A stretch of DNA of 64,000 nucleotides, from positions 1 through 64,000 of the forward strand of contig NW_027189029.1 of the NCBI RefSeq assembly GCF_902806685.2, read 5' to 3'. Within the stretch, counting starts at the first letter, position 1. Each line of letters begins with the position of its first letter. Source of the DNA: Maniola hyperantus. Lineage: Eukaryota > Arthropoda > Insecta > Lepidoptera > Nymphalidae. The notes below the pieces were generated by a model. That model did not search any database, was not told where the DNA came from, and saw only the letters and a program-made list of their open reading frames with translations. The position numbers and the translations under genes were made by a program. Positions 1-10,484 of this stretch are shown in pieces.

Positions 1-228
1 TTTTTGAGTCCTTTCTGGATTCGAAAAACGAAGTTTAGCATTCACTTCTGGAAGAACTGTTTGCATTCGAGCGCATTCATGAGTATCTAATTTAGTTTCA
101 GAATCAAAGTAAAGAAAACATTCATCACATAAGTGAATTTTAGATTTGTGCTTCGTAAGTTGCTTGTGGACAAGCTTTCCAAAATTTTTGATCAAAACAA
201 AATGACTCTTGTTTTGTTTAGTTATTAT
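1..228 (-). pseudogene. Polinton/adintovirus-type DNA polymerase B fragment, cut by window edge
   Basis: Reading the minus strand from 228 to 1 gives an open stretch of about 76 codons. It contains the motif VLIKNFGKLV, a lysine/histidine-rich stretch, and a Cys2-His-Cys finger (CDEC ... THEC). It ends in RFSNPERTQK, running off the window edge. This arrangement (LIKNF, then a C-x2-C...H-x2-C finger, then a run into the exonuclease domain) is what I know from the N-terminal part of protein-primed family B polymerases of Polintons and adintoviruses integrated in animal genomes. A TAA lies at 229-231 and no good splice acceptor or start codon precedes the open part, so this copy looks 5'-truncated. 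Whether the rest is intact lies outside the window. A C2H2 host protein is the alternative. The family call is recognition of motifs, not a search. Confidence 0.55.
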
Positions 229-249
229 TTAATATTTTACTTACTCTTT

Positions 250-950
250 CCTTTAATTAATTAAAATAATAGAAACAAATATCTGACAGCAATGTTTTTA
301 AATTCAGATTTTGGTTTCTATATCTGGTTTTTGGATTCTGATTTCAGTACTTATTTTTTCATTACTGCAATTGCTGTAAGGACTGTAAAGACAATAATAA
401 AATAAAATTTTAGCGATAACCTCTTATTTTTTGTATCTTATGCGAAATCAAATTAGAAAAAAATATCTGAATGTTAATATTTGAATTCAGATTTTGATTG
501 CTATATCAGATTTTAGAATTTGATTTCAGCACTTAGTTTTTCATTACTGCAATTGCTGCAAGGAAAGACAATCAAAATAATAAAATAAAATTTTAATAAT
601 AACTTCTAACTTTTTGTTTCTAATGCGAGATGAAAATACGAAAGAAATATATATCTGAATGTCAATATTTAAATTCAGATTTTGGTTTCTATATCTGGTT
701 TTTGGATTCTGATTTCAGTACTTATTTTTTCATTACTGCAATTGCTGCAAGGAAAGACAATCAAAATAATAAAATAAAATTTTAATAATAACTTCTAACT
801 TTTTGTTTCTAATGCGAGATGAAAATTTGAAAGAAATATATATCTGAATGTCAATATTTAAATTCAGATTTTGGTTTCTATATCTGGTTTTTGGATTCTG
901 ATTTCAGTACTTATTTTTTCATTACTGCAATTGCTGTAAGGAAAGACACA
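250..950. repeat. ~187-bp tandem repeat, about 3.8 copies
   Basis: A unit containing 'tttggtttctatatctggtt' and 'cattactgcaattgctg' recurs with the marker 'attttg' at about 308, 491, 679 and 868, so the spacing is 183-189 bp. The second copy is the most diverged and the third and fourth are nearly identical. It is AT-rich and non-coding. It lies just beyond the 3' end of the minus-strand gene that terminates at 1094. Confidence 0.85.
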
Positions 951-1093
951 TTGATTATTGCCTTTTGATTATAAGCCTGCTTAATAGATTATAGGTCAAA
1001 CAGCGCAATCAAAAATATGATATTTAAATAATAATTAAACCTGTAAAGTCATAGGAAGTACGTTTATTATTTTATATATTAATAAAACAATTT

Positions 1094-2297
1094 TCAGTAA
1101 GCGTTATACGGATATAAAATAGGCTGAATAGCCGAATATTCTTCCTTCGCTGCTGTAACTAATTTAGTTACAGCCTGCCATGTTCCACTATCACCTTCCA
1201 CAGCTGACTTGTATGTTATGAGCGCGCGTTTCCATCTATCGGTGCCCAGCGTCGCAGCTTCACGCGTATTGTATACACGCAGCTCTATGTAGTACTCTCC
1301 ATTCTTCGTGGGATCCGCCCTTTGCAATGTGTAGCCCGTTCCCACCCGTCGGGAGAAAAAACTTCGCAAAGCCGTCGCTCTTATGGGCTCGCCTTCCTCC
1401 TGAAATCAATAAAGAAATAATGAATATCACATGATTTCAATAAACTAAACCGCTCATAAGGCTTTTTTTTAATATTTTTGATAATATAAAAAACGGTTTG
1501 TACAGGAAAAAAGCAAAAAAGAAAGTAACTCAAAATTGTACTCATATTTCCAGTTATAAAACACAAATATTATGAGTTGATGTATCATACCTACTTACAT
1601 AACATTGAAAATTATTAGCCTTACCTCTGAATCTAGAATTGCTCTTTTTTTCTTAATAATTTTCGAAGGCTCGGGCTCAGAGTCAGAGTCCGATTGTATC
1701 GACTTTTTTGGCTTTTGCTTGGCCTTCTCAGCTCGAGTCGTCTTCTTACTCGATTTTCTAGTTTTCTTAACTACTGTGCTTTCGTTATCGGAGTCAAAAG
1801 GGTTTCCGCTTACAGTCGACCTGAAGTAAAAGACAAATTAAATTAAGTAAGTATGACATATTATTCGCAGGTAACTCCTACATCCTGGTACAAAATAAAT
1901 CCTAATATATAATAAAGTGTGGATGTTTGGATGTTTTGATGTTTGTCACTCAATCGCGCAAAAAAAACGAATTTGGATGAAATTTGGAATGGAGATAGAT
2001 TATACCCTGGATTAACTCATAGGCTACTTTTTATCCCGGAAAAATCAAAGATTTCCCGCGGGATTTTGAAAAATTTAAATCCATGCGGGTGAAGTTGCGG
2101 GCATCAGCTAGTACGTAATATATGTAAGAGCCAAATATAAATATCCACTTAATACTTAAAAAATGATAACTATTATTTAAATGAATAATATTTATTACCT
2201 ATTATATAATTACTTTATCGAATTCACGAAGAGGTAGGTACTATATAAAAAAGACACGTACATACTTACAGGGTTTTTGGTGCACTAGTCACTTCAA
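1094..2297 (-). CDS. 3' part of an unidentified spliced gene (last three exons)
   Basis: Three minus-strand exons join in phase. The first (2297-2270, 28 nt) follows acceptor 'ctattattttcag' and ends at donor 'gtaagtatg'. The second (1820-1625, 196 nt) follows 'ttttacttcag' and ends at 'gtaagg'. The last (1399-1094) follows 'tttattgatttcag' and ends in TGA. An AATAAA signal on the minus strand at 1068-1063 lies just downstream. The middle exon encodes a Lys/Ser/Glu-rich, probably disordered stretch (KKTRKSSKKTTRAEKAKQK, then SDSDSEPEPS), which suggests a nuclear protein. The last exon encodes about 101 residues with a mixed pattern (GEYYIELRVYN, DRWKRALITY) and ends LYPYNAY. I do not recognise the family. 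Upstream exons were not identified. The intron between the first two exons carries a lepidopteran interspersed repeat (1899-2112). Consistent splice phases and sites make a real gene likely. Confidence 0.6.
1899..2112 (+). repeat. Lepidopteran interspersed repeat ending in ..gcgggcatcagctagt
   Basis: The copy starts near 'cctaatatataataaagtgtgg' and ends with 'gcgggcatcagctagta'. The interior has the usual 'ataggctactttttatcccg' and 'tttcccgcgggattttgaaa' blocks. Related copies or pieces lie at 10600-10680, 56098-56240, 57312-57485 and 63825-64000. It is non-coding and sits in an intron of the minus-strand gene. I know the family as widespread in Lepidoptera but do not assign it a named superfamily. 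Confidence 0.7.
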
Positions 2298-2945
2298 CTG
2301 AAAATAATAGACTTAATGTCCAATGTAGCTCCTGCATCGCTTTTTATATTATGAAATCATAAACCCGCATTCACATTAGTACTTTAGTAAAAATTGAGTA
2401 TTATTTTCGTGAACTCATATTGATATATCGTTCTTATGAATGCTCTGGATAAAGACTAAAATCCATTAAATGAGAATTGACAATTATGTTTATACCTTTA
2501 CTTTCCTAATATGGGGGGTGGTGCCAATCCGTCGCGGCTACCCGAGACGAAATTCTTTTATGGAAGTTGCATTCTTTAACCATAGGTGACAGGATTCTTT
2601 TTATAATGGTTTTCTGTGTTTATAGTAGTGGGAACCGAAAACCTTTGAGCTTTCTAACTTTAAAATATTTTTGGTTTCTTTCCATTTTTTTTAATGAATG
2701 GTTATTAAAAACCCAAATCTTTTATTCAAAAATAGGTCAGATTTACACTTTAGATTGTCACTTGTAGGGTTTGTATGATATAGTAGTGATAATTAATAAC
2801 ATAAAGCTAAAAACTAAAACTAACTACCGGTTTTCATATAACTAGGTATATTCAATAACTGTATAAAACGTCAACCACTCATAAGCATAACATTACTAGA
2901 CCGAAAAAGTTTTGATTGTATGCCTTTACTATATGCATATAAGAT
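2298..2945. other. AT-rich intergenic or intronic stretch, no gene seen
   Basis: I see no convincing coding exon on either strand. A 66-codon open frame at 2567-2767 has no family resemblance and no splice context. The upstream part of the minus-strand gene could still have exons here that are too short to recognise. Confidence 0.4.
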
Positions 2946-2947
2946 AA

Positions 2948-3417
2948 AACCGGTCAAGTGCGAGTCAGGCTCGCGCAGCGAGGGTTCCGTACTACAGTCG
3001 TATTCTTCAACATTTTGTACGATAAATCAAAAACTATGATGCATAAAAATAAATAAAATCTGTTTTAGAATGCACAAGTGAAACCCTGTCATATAATACC
3101 CCACTTAATATATTTATCTTACTTTGGAAATTGAAAACACTAATTATTAGTTCATGACCACGATTTAATTTTTGTGTGATGTAACCACAAATTCACGATT
3201 TCCAGATTTTTCCCCTTATGTCTGCTATTAGACCTACCTTCCTGCCAAATTTCTTGATTCTAAGTCAACAGGAAGTACCCACTCTGTAGTTTTCGTGACA
3301 GACAGGCAGACAAACAGACAGACAACAAAGTGATCCTATAAGGGTTCCTTTCTTTCCTTCCTCCTCCTTTCCTCCTTCCTTCCTTCATTTTCCCTTCCTT
3401 TTGAGGTACGGAATCCT
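2948..3417 (+). repeat. Lepidopteran interspersed repeat, 'aagtgcgagtcaggctcgcgc' family
   Basis: It begins 'accggtcaagtgcgagtcag' and passes through 'gagggttccgtactac', 'tcaaaaactatgatgcat' and a (CAGA)n tract at about 3300-3325. It ends 'gaggtacggaatcctaaaaa'. The same element appears reversed at 56585-57030 and as fragments at 10240-10346, 12036-12125 and 31402-31510. It has no coding capacity. Confidence 0.75.
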
Positions 3418-3580
3418 AAAAAGTATTACTTGGGTACCTATTTTTAAGAGAATTGTGGTATATATAACATAAAAAAATAAAAAAATAAGCATTAACAGAC
3501 AAGACGCTAATCTTTAGCAACGTAAATTATAGCTATCTGCAAAAAAAATCCAATTATAACAATAACCTACTTACTTTACT

Positions 3581-4145
3581 ATGTGTACAGATATGTCATT
3601 TCATCCTGAATACCCAAGTTATGCTACTCAAAGCATGCGCTTGAATAGTTTTAAAACTTGGCCTCAAGATTTAATTCAAACCCCTGAAGAAATGGCGAGT
3701 GCCGGGTTTTTTTATACAGGAATAATTAATGATAATGTAATTTGTTATTTCTGTGGAGGCAAGCTTAAGGACTGGAGTCGTGAGGATCTGCCATGGTCTG
3801 AACACGCTCGATGGTTTCAGTTCTGTCCCTATGTGTTACTTATGAAGGGTAAAGAATATGTGCAAAGTGTTATTAACGAGTCATTCGAAATACGTGAAAA
3901 CCGGGAAACGTGTACTAACAATAATATTATTATGTGTAAAAACCGATGTCAATAAACCTGTTAAATATGTGAAAGAAGAGTCGAGACTTTCCTGCAAAAT
4001 TTGTCTTGTCGAAGAAGTAAGGGTCGCTTATAGACCATGTGGTCATGCCATAACGTGCACAAAGTGTGCTCTATCTTTAAACAATATGTTATGTCCAATA
4101 TGTAGAACAGAAATCGTTAATGTGATTAGAATTTATTTCTCATGA
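3581..4145 (+). pseudogene. Inhibitor-of-apoptosis relic: one BIR plus C-terminal RING, frameshifted
   Basis: The frame opening at 3581 encodes a BIR domain. Visible features are the Arg before a TWP motif, GFFYTG, and the zinc ligands C-x2-C ... EHARWF ... C (from about codon 56). It runs to a TAA at about 3953. A frame offset by one base carries a C3HC4 RING ending in CPICRTE at the C terminus, stopping at 4143-4145. IAP proteins use BIR domains to bind caspases or IAP antagonists and a RING as an E3 ubiquitin ligase. Here the BIR resembles the second BIR of lepidopteran and baculovirus IAPs, and a first BIR is absent. The break lies in the A-rich stretch near 3930-3955 and needs a single-base indel. 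'tttactatgtgtacag' just before codon 5 could be a splice acceptor, so the copy may be a terminal exon rather than an intronless copy. Host retrocopy, host exon and virus-derived copy are all possible. Confidence 0.75.
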
Positions 4146-4427
4146 CTTTAAAACAGTAAGCAGTTCTGTTAAAAATCAGCCGATGTATTTACACACTTTG
4201 AGTTTGCATCGACAGAACTTACACTGTAAATCTAAAAAAATAATCTCATTAGAATTGATCAAATCGATCGGGCATACAATATCATATCAAAGTAAACATA
4301 TCGGATGCATTGTATACTTAGCTCTATTGTATGTTTCGAGCATCTGACTAAACGTCGAATCAGATCACCGAATGTGAATCCGATGCGCTGTTTGCGCGGT
4401 GGACTAGCGCATGTGTAATGCGATCGG

Positions 4428-7109
4428 CTATTGCGATGATTTATAAAACACGATGAAAAAATGTGATTGGGGTTCTTGCATCAATCGAGCGAAGCGAGAG
4501 TGATGCAGGAGCCCTAATATCACCCTACTCGCAAACATGCGCCGCGCGAGTGTACGGACGTACTCCTCCACGGAGGGCGTCTTGAGGTCGCGGTGTATAA
4601 CGTCGTTCCTCACGTACCTCGGAGCTTGGACGATTGTTCGCAGGCATTTGTTTTGCTGGACCTGTAGGCGGCGTCTCTGGTACTCGGAGCAAAGGGAGTA
4701 CCAGGCTGGTGCCGCGTACGTCAATCGTGAGCGGACATAGGCTCCATAGATCCGGAGCTTGGTCTTCGGTGTGAGGCTCGAGGTGAGGACCTGGCGCAGC
4801 ATCGACGTAGCCGCACATGCTTGATTAACGACGTGATTAACCATAGAGGTCATGTGCAAGCCAGAGTCGATGCGGCACCCCAAGTAGCGCACCGAAGTCT
4901 GCCACTCTATGTCCTGCCCCCGGAGACGGAGTTGACGGTACGGCTGCCGGGCGCCGAACAGGATGGCAGTCGTCTTCCCCACGTTGACTGCCATTCTCCA
5001 TCTGTCCAGCCACTCCGGCAGCAGGTCCAGCAAACGTTGTAGACGATTGATGGCGACGATTTGGTGGTGCGACGACGCTAGATACGCGCTGTCATCGGCA
5101 TATAGCGATAACAGCACGTCTTCCTCCCCCTCGCGCAGATGTTTGGCGAGGGTAGGGATGTCGTCCGTGTATACTGCGTATAGGCACGGGGATAGGCAGC
5201 TGCCCTGCGGTACTCCTGCAGGTATTGGGCGGGGCTGGGAGTCCTCGCCTTCTACGGACACTCGGAATGATCTGCCCTCCAGGAAGGATGCTACCAGCCG
5301 CACTATCGCAGGTGGTAGGTTGGTCGAGAGGAGCTTCGCCAGGAGGCCGGCATGCCACACTCGGTCGAAGGCCTTCTCGATATCGAGGAAGACTCCGACG
5401 GTGCAGTATCCTTTGTTCTTCTCGCTGGCGATAAAATTGAGTCCTCTCGCAAGCTGGAGCGTCGTAGAGTGGTAGCTGCGAAAGCCAAATTGTTCGGCCC
5501 GCGGTCGTAGGTGCGGGGCAAGCCTTCGCAGCAGTAGGCGCTCGAACAGCTTGGCAATGTGCGGCAGGAGGGTGATGGGTCTGTAGCTTCCTGGAAGGCG
5601 GCGGTCTTTTCCCGGTTTGGGGATGGTAATCACCTTCCCCAGTTTCCAAGTGTCCGGGAAATGGGCGGTGCGGAGAATGCCATTGAATAGTCTCGTGAGT
5701 GCGACGAGACCTCTTCTGGGCAGCTGCTGGATTGCGGCAATCGGGATTCTGTCGTAGCCTGGCGCCTTCCTTTTGGGGAGTCGGGAGACGGCCTTCCTCA
5801 GCTCTAACGGGGATATGAAATCGTCTCCCCGGAGCGGAGGGTTTTGGGACGACAGAAATTCCTCAATTTGGTCCTGGATCTCTGCGTGGTGCCTATACAC
5901 GGCGTCGTCGTTGGCCGGTGGGTTGGGTGTGAACTGGGTCTCCATATACTCCGCCATGATCTCTGCGCGGTCTTTAGCGGAGTATCTTCGCCTACCCTGG
6001 CTGTCCAGCAGAGGGTAGACGGGTGAGTCGGTCCCGGTGAGCGTCTTGCACAGGTGGTAAAGCGTGGTCTCGGACTCGGACGCCGCGTCGATTGTCTTCT
6101 CCCAGTCTTCGTCTTCGCGTACTACGAGCGCGAGCGCCACCTCCTGTGCGAGACGGTTGAGATCACTCTTCACTCTCGGGCAGCGAGTCCGCGCCCATAG
6201 TTTGCGTAGGGCGCGCTTCTTCTCAAGCTTGTCCCGGAGTGAGCTCGGTAGTAGGTCTCTTTTCCTTGTAGGGGGTCTGGTTGTTGTGGCTTCGGTTTTG
6301 GCGTGCTGTATGGCCGATGTTATGGCGAATGCAGCCCGGTCGACGTCAGCTGGGGTCGTGATAGGTCCGGTGAGCTCAAACTCCGACAGCGCGGCCGCGT
6401 ATTTCTCCCAATTTGTTTTTGTATTAGGCGGTCGCGGGATAGTGAAGTCGCGCTGGAGGTTGAGCGTGACCAATATGGGTAGGTGTTCAGTGTCGAGGTC
6501 ATACATTGGCTCGACACTGATAGGGTGGTCCAGTCTGTGGTGTAGCACGATGTCCAACACATCTGGTTGGTGGTGATGGGCTGCAGGTATATTGGTCGGC
6601 GCGCCCGGTCCCAATACACCATAGTTGTGGCGCTCGCTGTCCTCGAGCAGCATCCTTCCGGCCGCGGAGTTGACGCGTGAGCCCCAAGCTTGGTGTTTCG
6701 CGTTTAGGTCCCCCACGACTAGTGTAGGCACTTACGACTCGAGGAGAGTGTGGACATCGGTACCGTGGAAAGGCTCGTTCGGCGGTCGGTAGGCGGCATA
6801 GATGTTAAGTTCCTTTTCGCCCGCTTGAACACGCACTCCCTGTGTGCGCAGAGATGTGTAGGGTGCGTGCTCGAGCTCCTCGTGTACTAGATCTCTCCGT
6901 ACCAGGGCCGCTGTTCCTCTGTAGGCGTAGCCCCGGGGGGAGATCTCGTCGCGCCGGTACACGAAGTAATTGGGTACTCGGAGCTCTATGTGGTCCGCGA
7001 GCTTTGTTTCTCCCAGGAGGATGACATGTACGTCCTGCGACTGGGAGAGCTGCGTGAGCTCGCGGACGTGGCCTCTGATGCCGCCTGGATTCCAGTAAAG
7101 GATTCTCAG
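4428..7109 (-). pseudogene. Element A ORF2: endonuclease-reverse transcriptase with one stop codon
   Basis: The frame runs from a CTG at 7109 (overlapping the TGA of ORF1 at 7108-7106; true start unresolved) to the stop at 4428-4430, about 893 codons. The N-terminal part is an APE-like endonuclease (ILYWNPGGIRGH, LLGETKL, YRPP, then VVGDLNAKHQAWGS). The central part is a reverse transcriptase with SYRPITLLP, FLDIEKAFDRVWH, GVPQGSCLSP and the catalytic LYADDSAY. These two activities carry out target-primed reverse transcription. An in-frame TAA at 6734-6732 splits the endonuclease just before GDLN; the same frame is open on both sides, so this is a simple nonsense change. The last dozen residues before the stop look unlike RT and may be read-through into the 3' UTR or flank. 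Confidence 0.85.
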
Positions 7110-9298
7110 CCGGAATGGAGCCGAATGAGGGGTGTGAGGGCGGCCATTCCTGCTGCGATGGCCGCTGCGATTCCCTGGCCCTGCTGGTAGGTCGTTAGCC
7201 CGGTCATTAACGCCTCCATTACAACCCGGACTATGGCTAAAAAGTCCGGGTTGCTCTGTCCTTCCCCCTGGTTTATTTGTGTTGTAGGGGCGGGGGGCGG
7301 GGCTTGTGTTGGTCGGTGGGCGGAGTCTGTGCCTGGAACCGCCTGTACGGGTACAGGTCGGGAGGCCGTAATGGGTTCCTGCGCAGGTCCAGTAGCATCT
7401 CTCATTTGCCTCGGTTGAGGCGTTGAGGCGGCCGCGGGCTCAGCGCGCCTCGGTCGGGCGGTGCGGTTTCGCTTCCTCCTGCGCGGAAGCGGCTGGCCTC
7501 TCTCTATGGGTCGGTTGGCCGTCGCGGTCAGAGTGGTAGGACGAGTGTTGTCCTGGGCCATGGTAGCTCCAGTGGTCGGTGCTGCGGTAGGCGCGGACGA
7601 TGCTGCGGTGGATGCGGGCGGTTCTTGAGCCTGGGGGGGTGGGGCCATTGCGGTGTTCTGTGCGGCAGTGGGAGGCGCTGCGGTCCCGCGCCGCGGCGGC
7701 TCTCGTCCCACAGGTGCGCGCGGGGGTGGCGGAGGCACAGCTATGCCTCTCCTCCTCGCTTCGCGCTTGTAATGACTGCATCTGCGGTCATTTGCGGCAT
7801 GATTTTGGCCGCAGTTTGCGCAGATGGGCGGATCGTCTCGGGACCTTGTGCAGTCTCGGACGGGGTGGGGTCCGGCGCATCGGACGCACCGGAAGGGCCT
7901 GTGGCAGTTCACCGAATTGTGTGCGTACAATTGGCACCGGTGACACTGCGGCGGCTTGCTTCCTCCGCGCCAGGCCTCTATAGTTAATTGCGGCATGTAG
8001 AGGAGCTCGGTAGTGGCGTAAAGCTCCCGCAACTCTTCTTGTGTCATGTGGGCCAGCCGCACGTAGTACGTGCAGCCGTGCTTTCCCCGGGGCGGCGGGA
8101 GCGCTCTCGCCGCTTCGGCTGGGAAGCCGAGTGCGCGGAGCGCGGCGACCACCTCCTCCGTTGGCGTTTCAAGTGGTAGGCCCCGAATCGCCACCTTAGT
8201 GGGTATTTCGGCGGCCGGGCTGTAGCAGTGCCATGAAATGGCACTGTCTTGTGCGGCGGCCACTGTAAGGTGGCGCTGTACGGCACGGAATTCCTCCGCC
8301 GTCCTGGGAAGGAAGCGCACCCCGCGTCCTAGGGGGCGTGCGTTTGGCGCGTGCCCCAGCGCTCTGCTGATCGTTTCAAAGTGCCTCGTCCAGTTTGGGA
8401 GGCACTCCACGATAATGGGTGGATAGGCAGAGCGCGGCGAGGGCTGCTGTGGGTCGGTCGCTGTATCCTGAGCGGCGGTCGGCGGCGGCGGGTGTCGCTG
8501 CGCGGTCGATGTGGCAGTGGGCGGCGGTGTTCGCCTCGGTGATGCGGCAGTCGCGGCGTAGGATGTGCTGGGCTGCGGCGACGCCATCCGCACATCCTCT
8601 TCCGCGTTACTTGGAGATGCGAGTCCGGCATAGCTGGTCGAGTTTTTCGGCCAGCTGTCGGACCCTTGTTGGCCGTAGGACTGTGCCGAATGCGACATTT
8701 GCATTGGCACTTCGGATGTCGATAATTGTGAACCGACGCGTGTCGGTGGCGTGGGTGAGGTGCATTGTACGGCGACGGGGGCGGCAGGCTCTGCTAATGC
8801 GGTGCGCTCTGCGATCGGTGTGGGGGGCCTTTCCGTCGGCGGGGGGCTTGAGGTGTAGGCCGGTGGGGGGGGGAGTACCTCCTCCAATGATCGACTGTCC
8901 GTGCTCGATATGCTGGATGTCCGCGACGAGCAGGATGATTCGGATTTTCGAGACGGGCGGCCAGCAATGCTCAGCTTCACCCGTTTGTCCTCTTGATTGT
9001 CAGAAGATCCGGAGGATGACGTGGAGGGACGAGCGCGCTTGGCGATTTCATGACCGAGCGTAGGCTTAGCTACCCCGGACATGATGTGCCGCGGCTCATC
9101 GACCTCTTCTTCTTGGGGGTTTGGTGGTGGCGTAGGTCTTGAGGTTGACGCAACGGCTAGAGGTTGTCGTGATGAGACGACGACAGGGAACGGGGTGATC
9201 GTCTGATCAATTATATCCCGACGTACTACTGCACGTGGGATCCCCGTCCGTCCTCTTGCACGTGATTTGGTCCTTTGGTGCTTGGGATTGTCCGACAT
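7106..9298 (-). CDS. Element A ORF1: gag-like RNA-binding protein with zinc knuckles
   Basis: Open for 730 codons from the ATG at 9298. The first ~350 residues are Pro/Ser/Thr/Ala-rich and look disordered. A PRE_C2HC-like fold follows (IVECLPNW ... AIRGLPLETPTEEVV). Next come CCHC-type knuckles: CHRCQLYAHNSVNC, CVRCAGPHPVRDC and CANCGQNHAANDRRC. The tail is again Pro/Ala-rich. Jockey-clade ORF1 proteins bind the element RNA and form the particle. It ends at TGA 7108-7106, overlapping ORF2 by a few bases, consistent with coupled translation. I see no frame damage. The antisense open frames in this region are by-products of the GC content. Confidence 0.85.
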   Translation of the reverse strand: MSDNPKHQRTKSRARGRTGIPRAVVRRDIIDQTITPFPVVVSSRQPLAVASTSRPTPPPNPQEEEVDEPRHIMSGVAKPTLGHEIAKRARPSTSSSGSSDNQEDKRVKLSIAGRPSRKSESSCSSRTSSISSTDSRSLEEVLPPPPAYTSSPPPTERPPTPIAERTALAEPAAPVAVQCTSPTPPTRVGSQLSTSEVPMQMSHSAQSYGQQGSDSWPKNSTSYAGLASPSNAEEDVRMASPQPSTSYAATAASPRRTPPPTATSTAQRHPPPPTAAQDTATDPQQPSPRSAYPPIIVECLPNWTRHFETISRALGHAPNARPLGRGVRFLPRTAEEFRAVQRHLTVAAAQDSAISWHCYSPAAEIPTKVAIRGLPLETPTEEVVAALRALGFPAEAARALPPPRGKHGCTYYVRLAHMTQEELRELYATTELLYMPQLTIEAWRGGSKPPQCHRCQLYAHNSVNCHRPFRCVRCAGPHPVRDCTRSRDDPPICANCGQNHAANDRRCSHYKREARRRGIAVPPPPPRAPVGREPPRRGTAAPPTAAQNTAMAPPPQAQEPPASTAASSAPTAAPTTGATMAQDNTRPTTLTATANRPIERGQPLPRRRKRNRTARPRRAEPAAASTPQPRQMRDATGPAQEPITASRPVPVQAVPGTDSAHRPTQAPPPAPTTQINQGEGQSNPDFLAIVRVVMEALMTGLTTYQQGQGIAAAIAAGMAALTPLIRLHSG

Positions 9299-10239
9299 GG
9301 TCGGTGTTGCATTCGCTACCCTTAAACAGGGCGACGTGCTCTAACCGCTTGCGACCCAGCCGGGTGAGACCCCGAGGGGAGGCCCAGCTTAGGTGCCGCG
9401 TCCGGAGCAGCCGTCGACCCTGTTTGGTGTGGAGGGTTATGGCGTGCTGTTATGTATCCCAGCGGGTTCTTTCCTCAAGAAAGAAGCGCTGGGATGAATG
9501 CGATTATTGCCTCGGCTGGGTGCGATGCGTCCTCGCGCGTGTCGACCCGGCCGCTTCCTCAAGCCGCACGAGTGCGGCGAGTACAGCTGTCACCGGGGAC
9601 CGCGGGGAGCAGGGTACGGAAAGACCGAGACTGAAACGCTATCTATGTCTGGGGGCTCAAGATCCCGGGATCGAGCACACACTGAGAACAATAGTGCACT
9701 GCACTATACAGACAAACAACACACACACTTAATCACTACTTGCTGGGTACTTCCACCAGGGGGCGCCACTGTTGTCGCAAACTGCACTGACATTCGGTCT
9801 CGAAGAGCCATGAATAAAACCCGTAGTTGGCAGAAGACATTTATTTGGTAAAATTCAATTTAATATACAGTACTGTTCGATCATAAGTAATAACTCGATG
9901 TAAAGTCAAACAGCGCCATCTAGTAAGTGAGAAGGTAGTTTTTTTTTACAATACTTTATCGTTCACAATTGGACACATGTAAAAAGTTATTTTTGACAAA
10001 TCACGCAAAAAATCAAAGTGAGACCACAGGCGACAGACTCTCAAACATTTTTTTTTTTTTTTTTTACTTCATAAAACCGTATAACCGAACACTCTGAGTT
10101 CAAGCTTTTTAATTTAACACAGACTTAAATAACATTCATCCAGATTACAGAAATTTAGATAAAAATTGATTTATTTATCAGTTAAACCACCGACAGTTTG
10201 TAAAATAGTCTTCTAAAAGGTAAAGGTCGAGATGGCAAT

Positions 10240-10346
10240 CTGGGTGGGAACGCCTCGCACACCCGAACACAGACAGACAGACAGACAACAAAGCGTTCCT
10301 ATAAGGGTTCCGTTTTTCCTTTTGAGGTACGGAATCCTAAAAATCA
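10240..10346 (+). repeat. 3' fragment of the 'aagtgcgagtcaggctcgcgc' repeat family
   Basis: It contains (CAGA)n, 'acaacaaagcgttcctataa', and the terminal 'ccttttgaggtacggaatcc' of the full copy at 2948-3417. Only the 3' quarter is present. Confidence 0.6.
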
Positions 10347-10484
10347 TGATTTTTAGGGTTCCTCGGCTTCGCCTCGGCCTTCCAATATAGATACTCGGCC
10401 ATTAATCGCTTTATTTCAGGCCTGGAATGTAATGTACTATTGTGGTATTGATTCAATATACCTATCTAGTGTATGTCAAATCTG

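Larger units (their letters stand above)
4428..9720 (-). mobile_element. Jockey-type non-LTR retrotransposon A (near full length)
   Basis: Minus-strand element with a GC-rich leader (about 9720-9299), a gag-like ORF1 (9298-7106) and an endonuclease-reverse transcriptase ORF2 (7109-4428) that overlaps the ORF1 stop. The order leader, zinc-knuckle ORF1, EN-RT ORF2 without RNase H is that of the Jockey clade. It is far more GC-rich than its flanks. I could not fix the ends: no clear poly(A) or target-site duplication was found around 4150-4430 or 9700-9850. A single nonsense codon in ORF2 is the only lesion I see. Confidence 0.85.

Noticed and set aside
1605..1829. 74-codon plus-strand open frame rich in SESE/FF
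   Set aside because: It is antisense to the minus-strand exon 1820-1625, which has both splice sites and matching phase with its neighbours.
3858..4145. Independent small RING protein starting at 3858
   Set aside because: The first ~30 codons overlap the BIR frame and look random. The RING is the displaced C-terminal half of the same IAP-like gene.
4537..9851. Plus-strand open frames of 60-214 codons over element A
   Set aside because: They are antisense to well-supported ORF1 and ORF2 and reflect high GC content.
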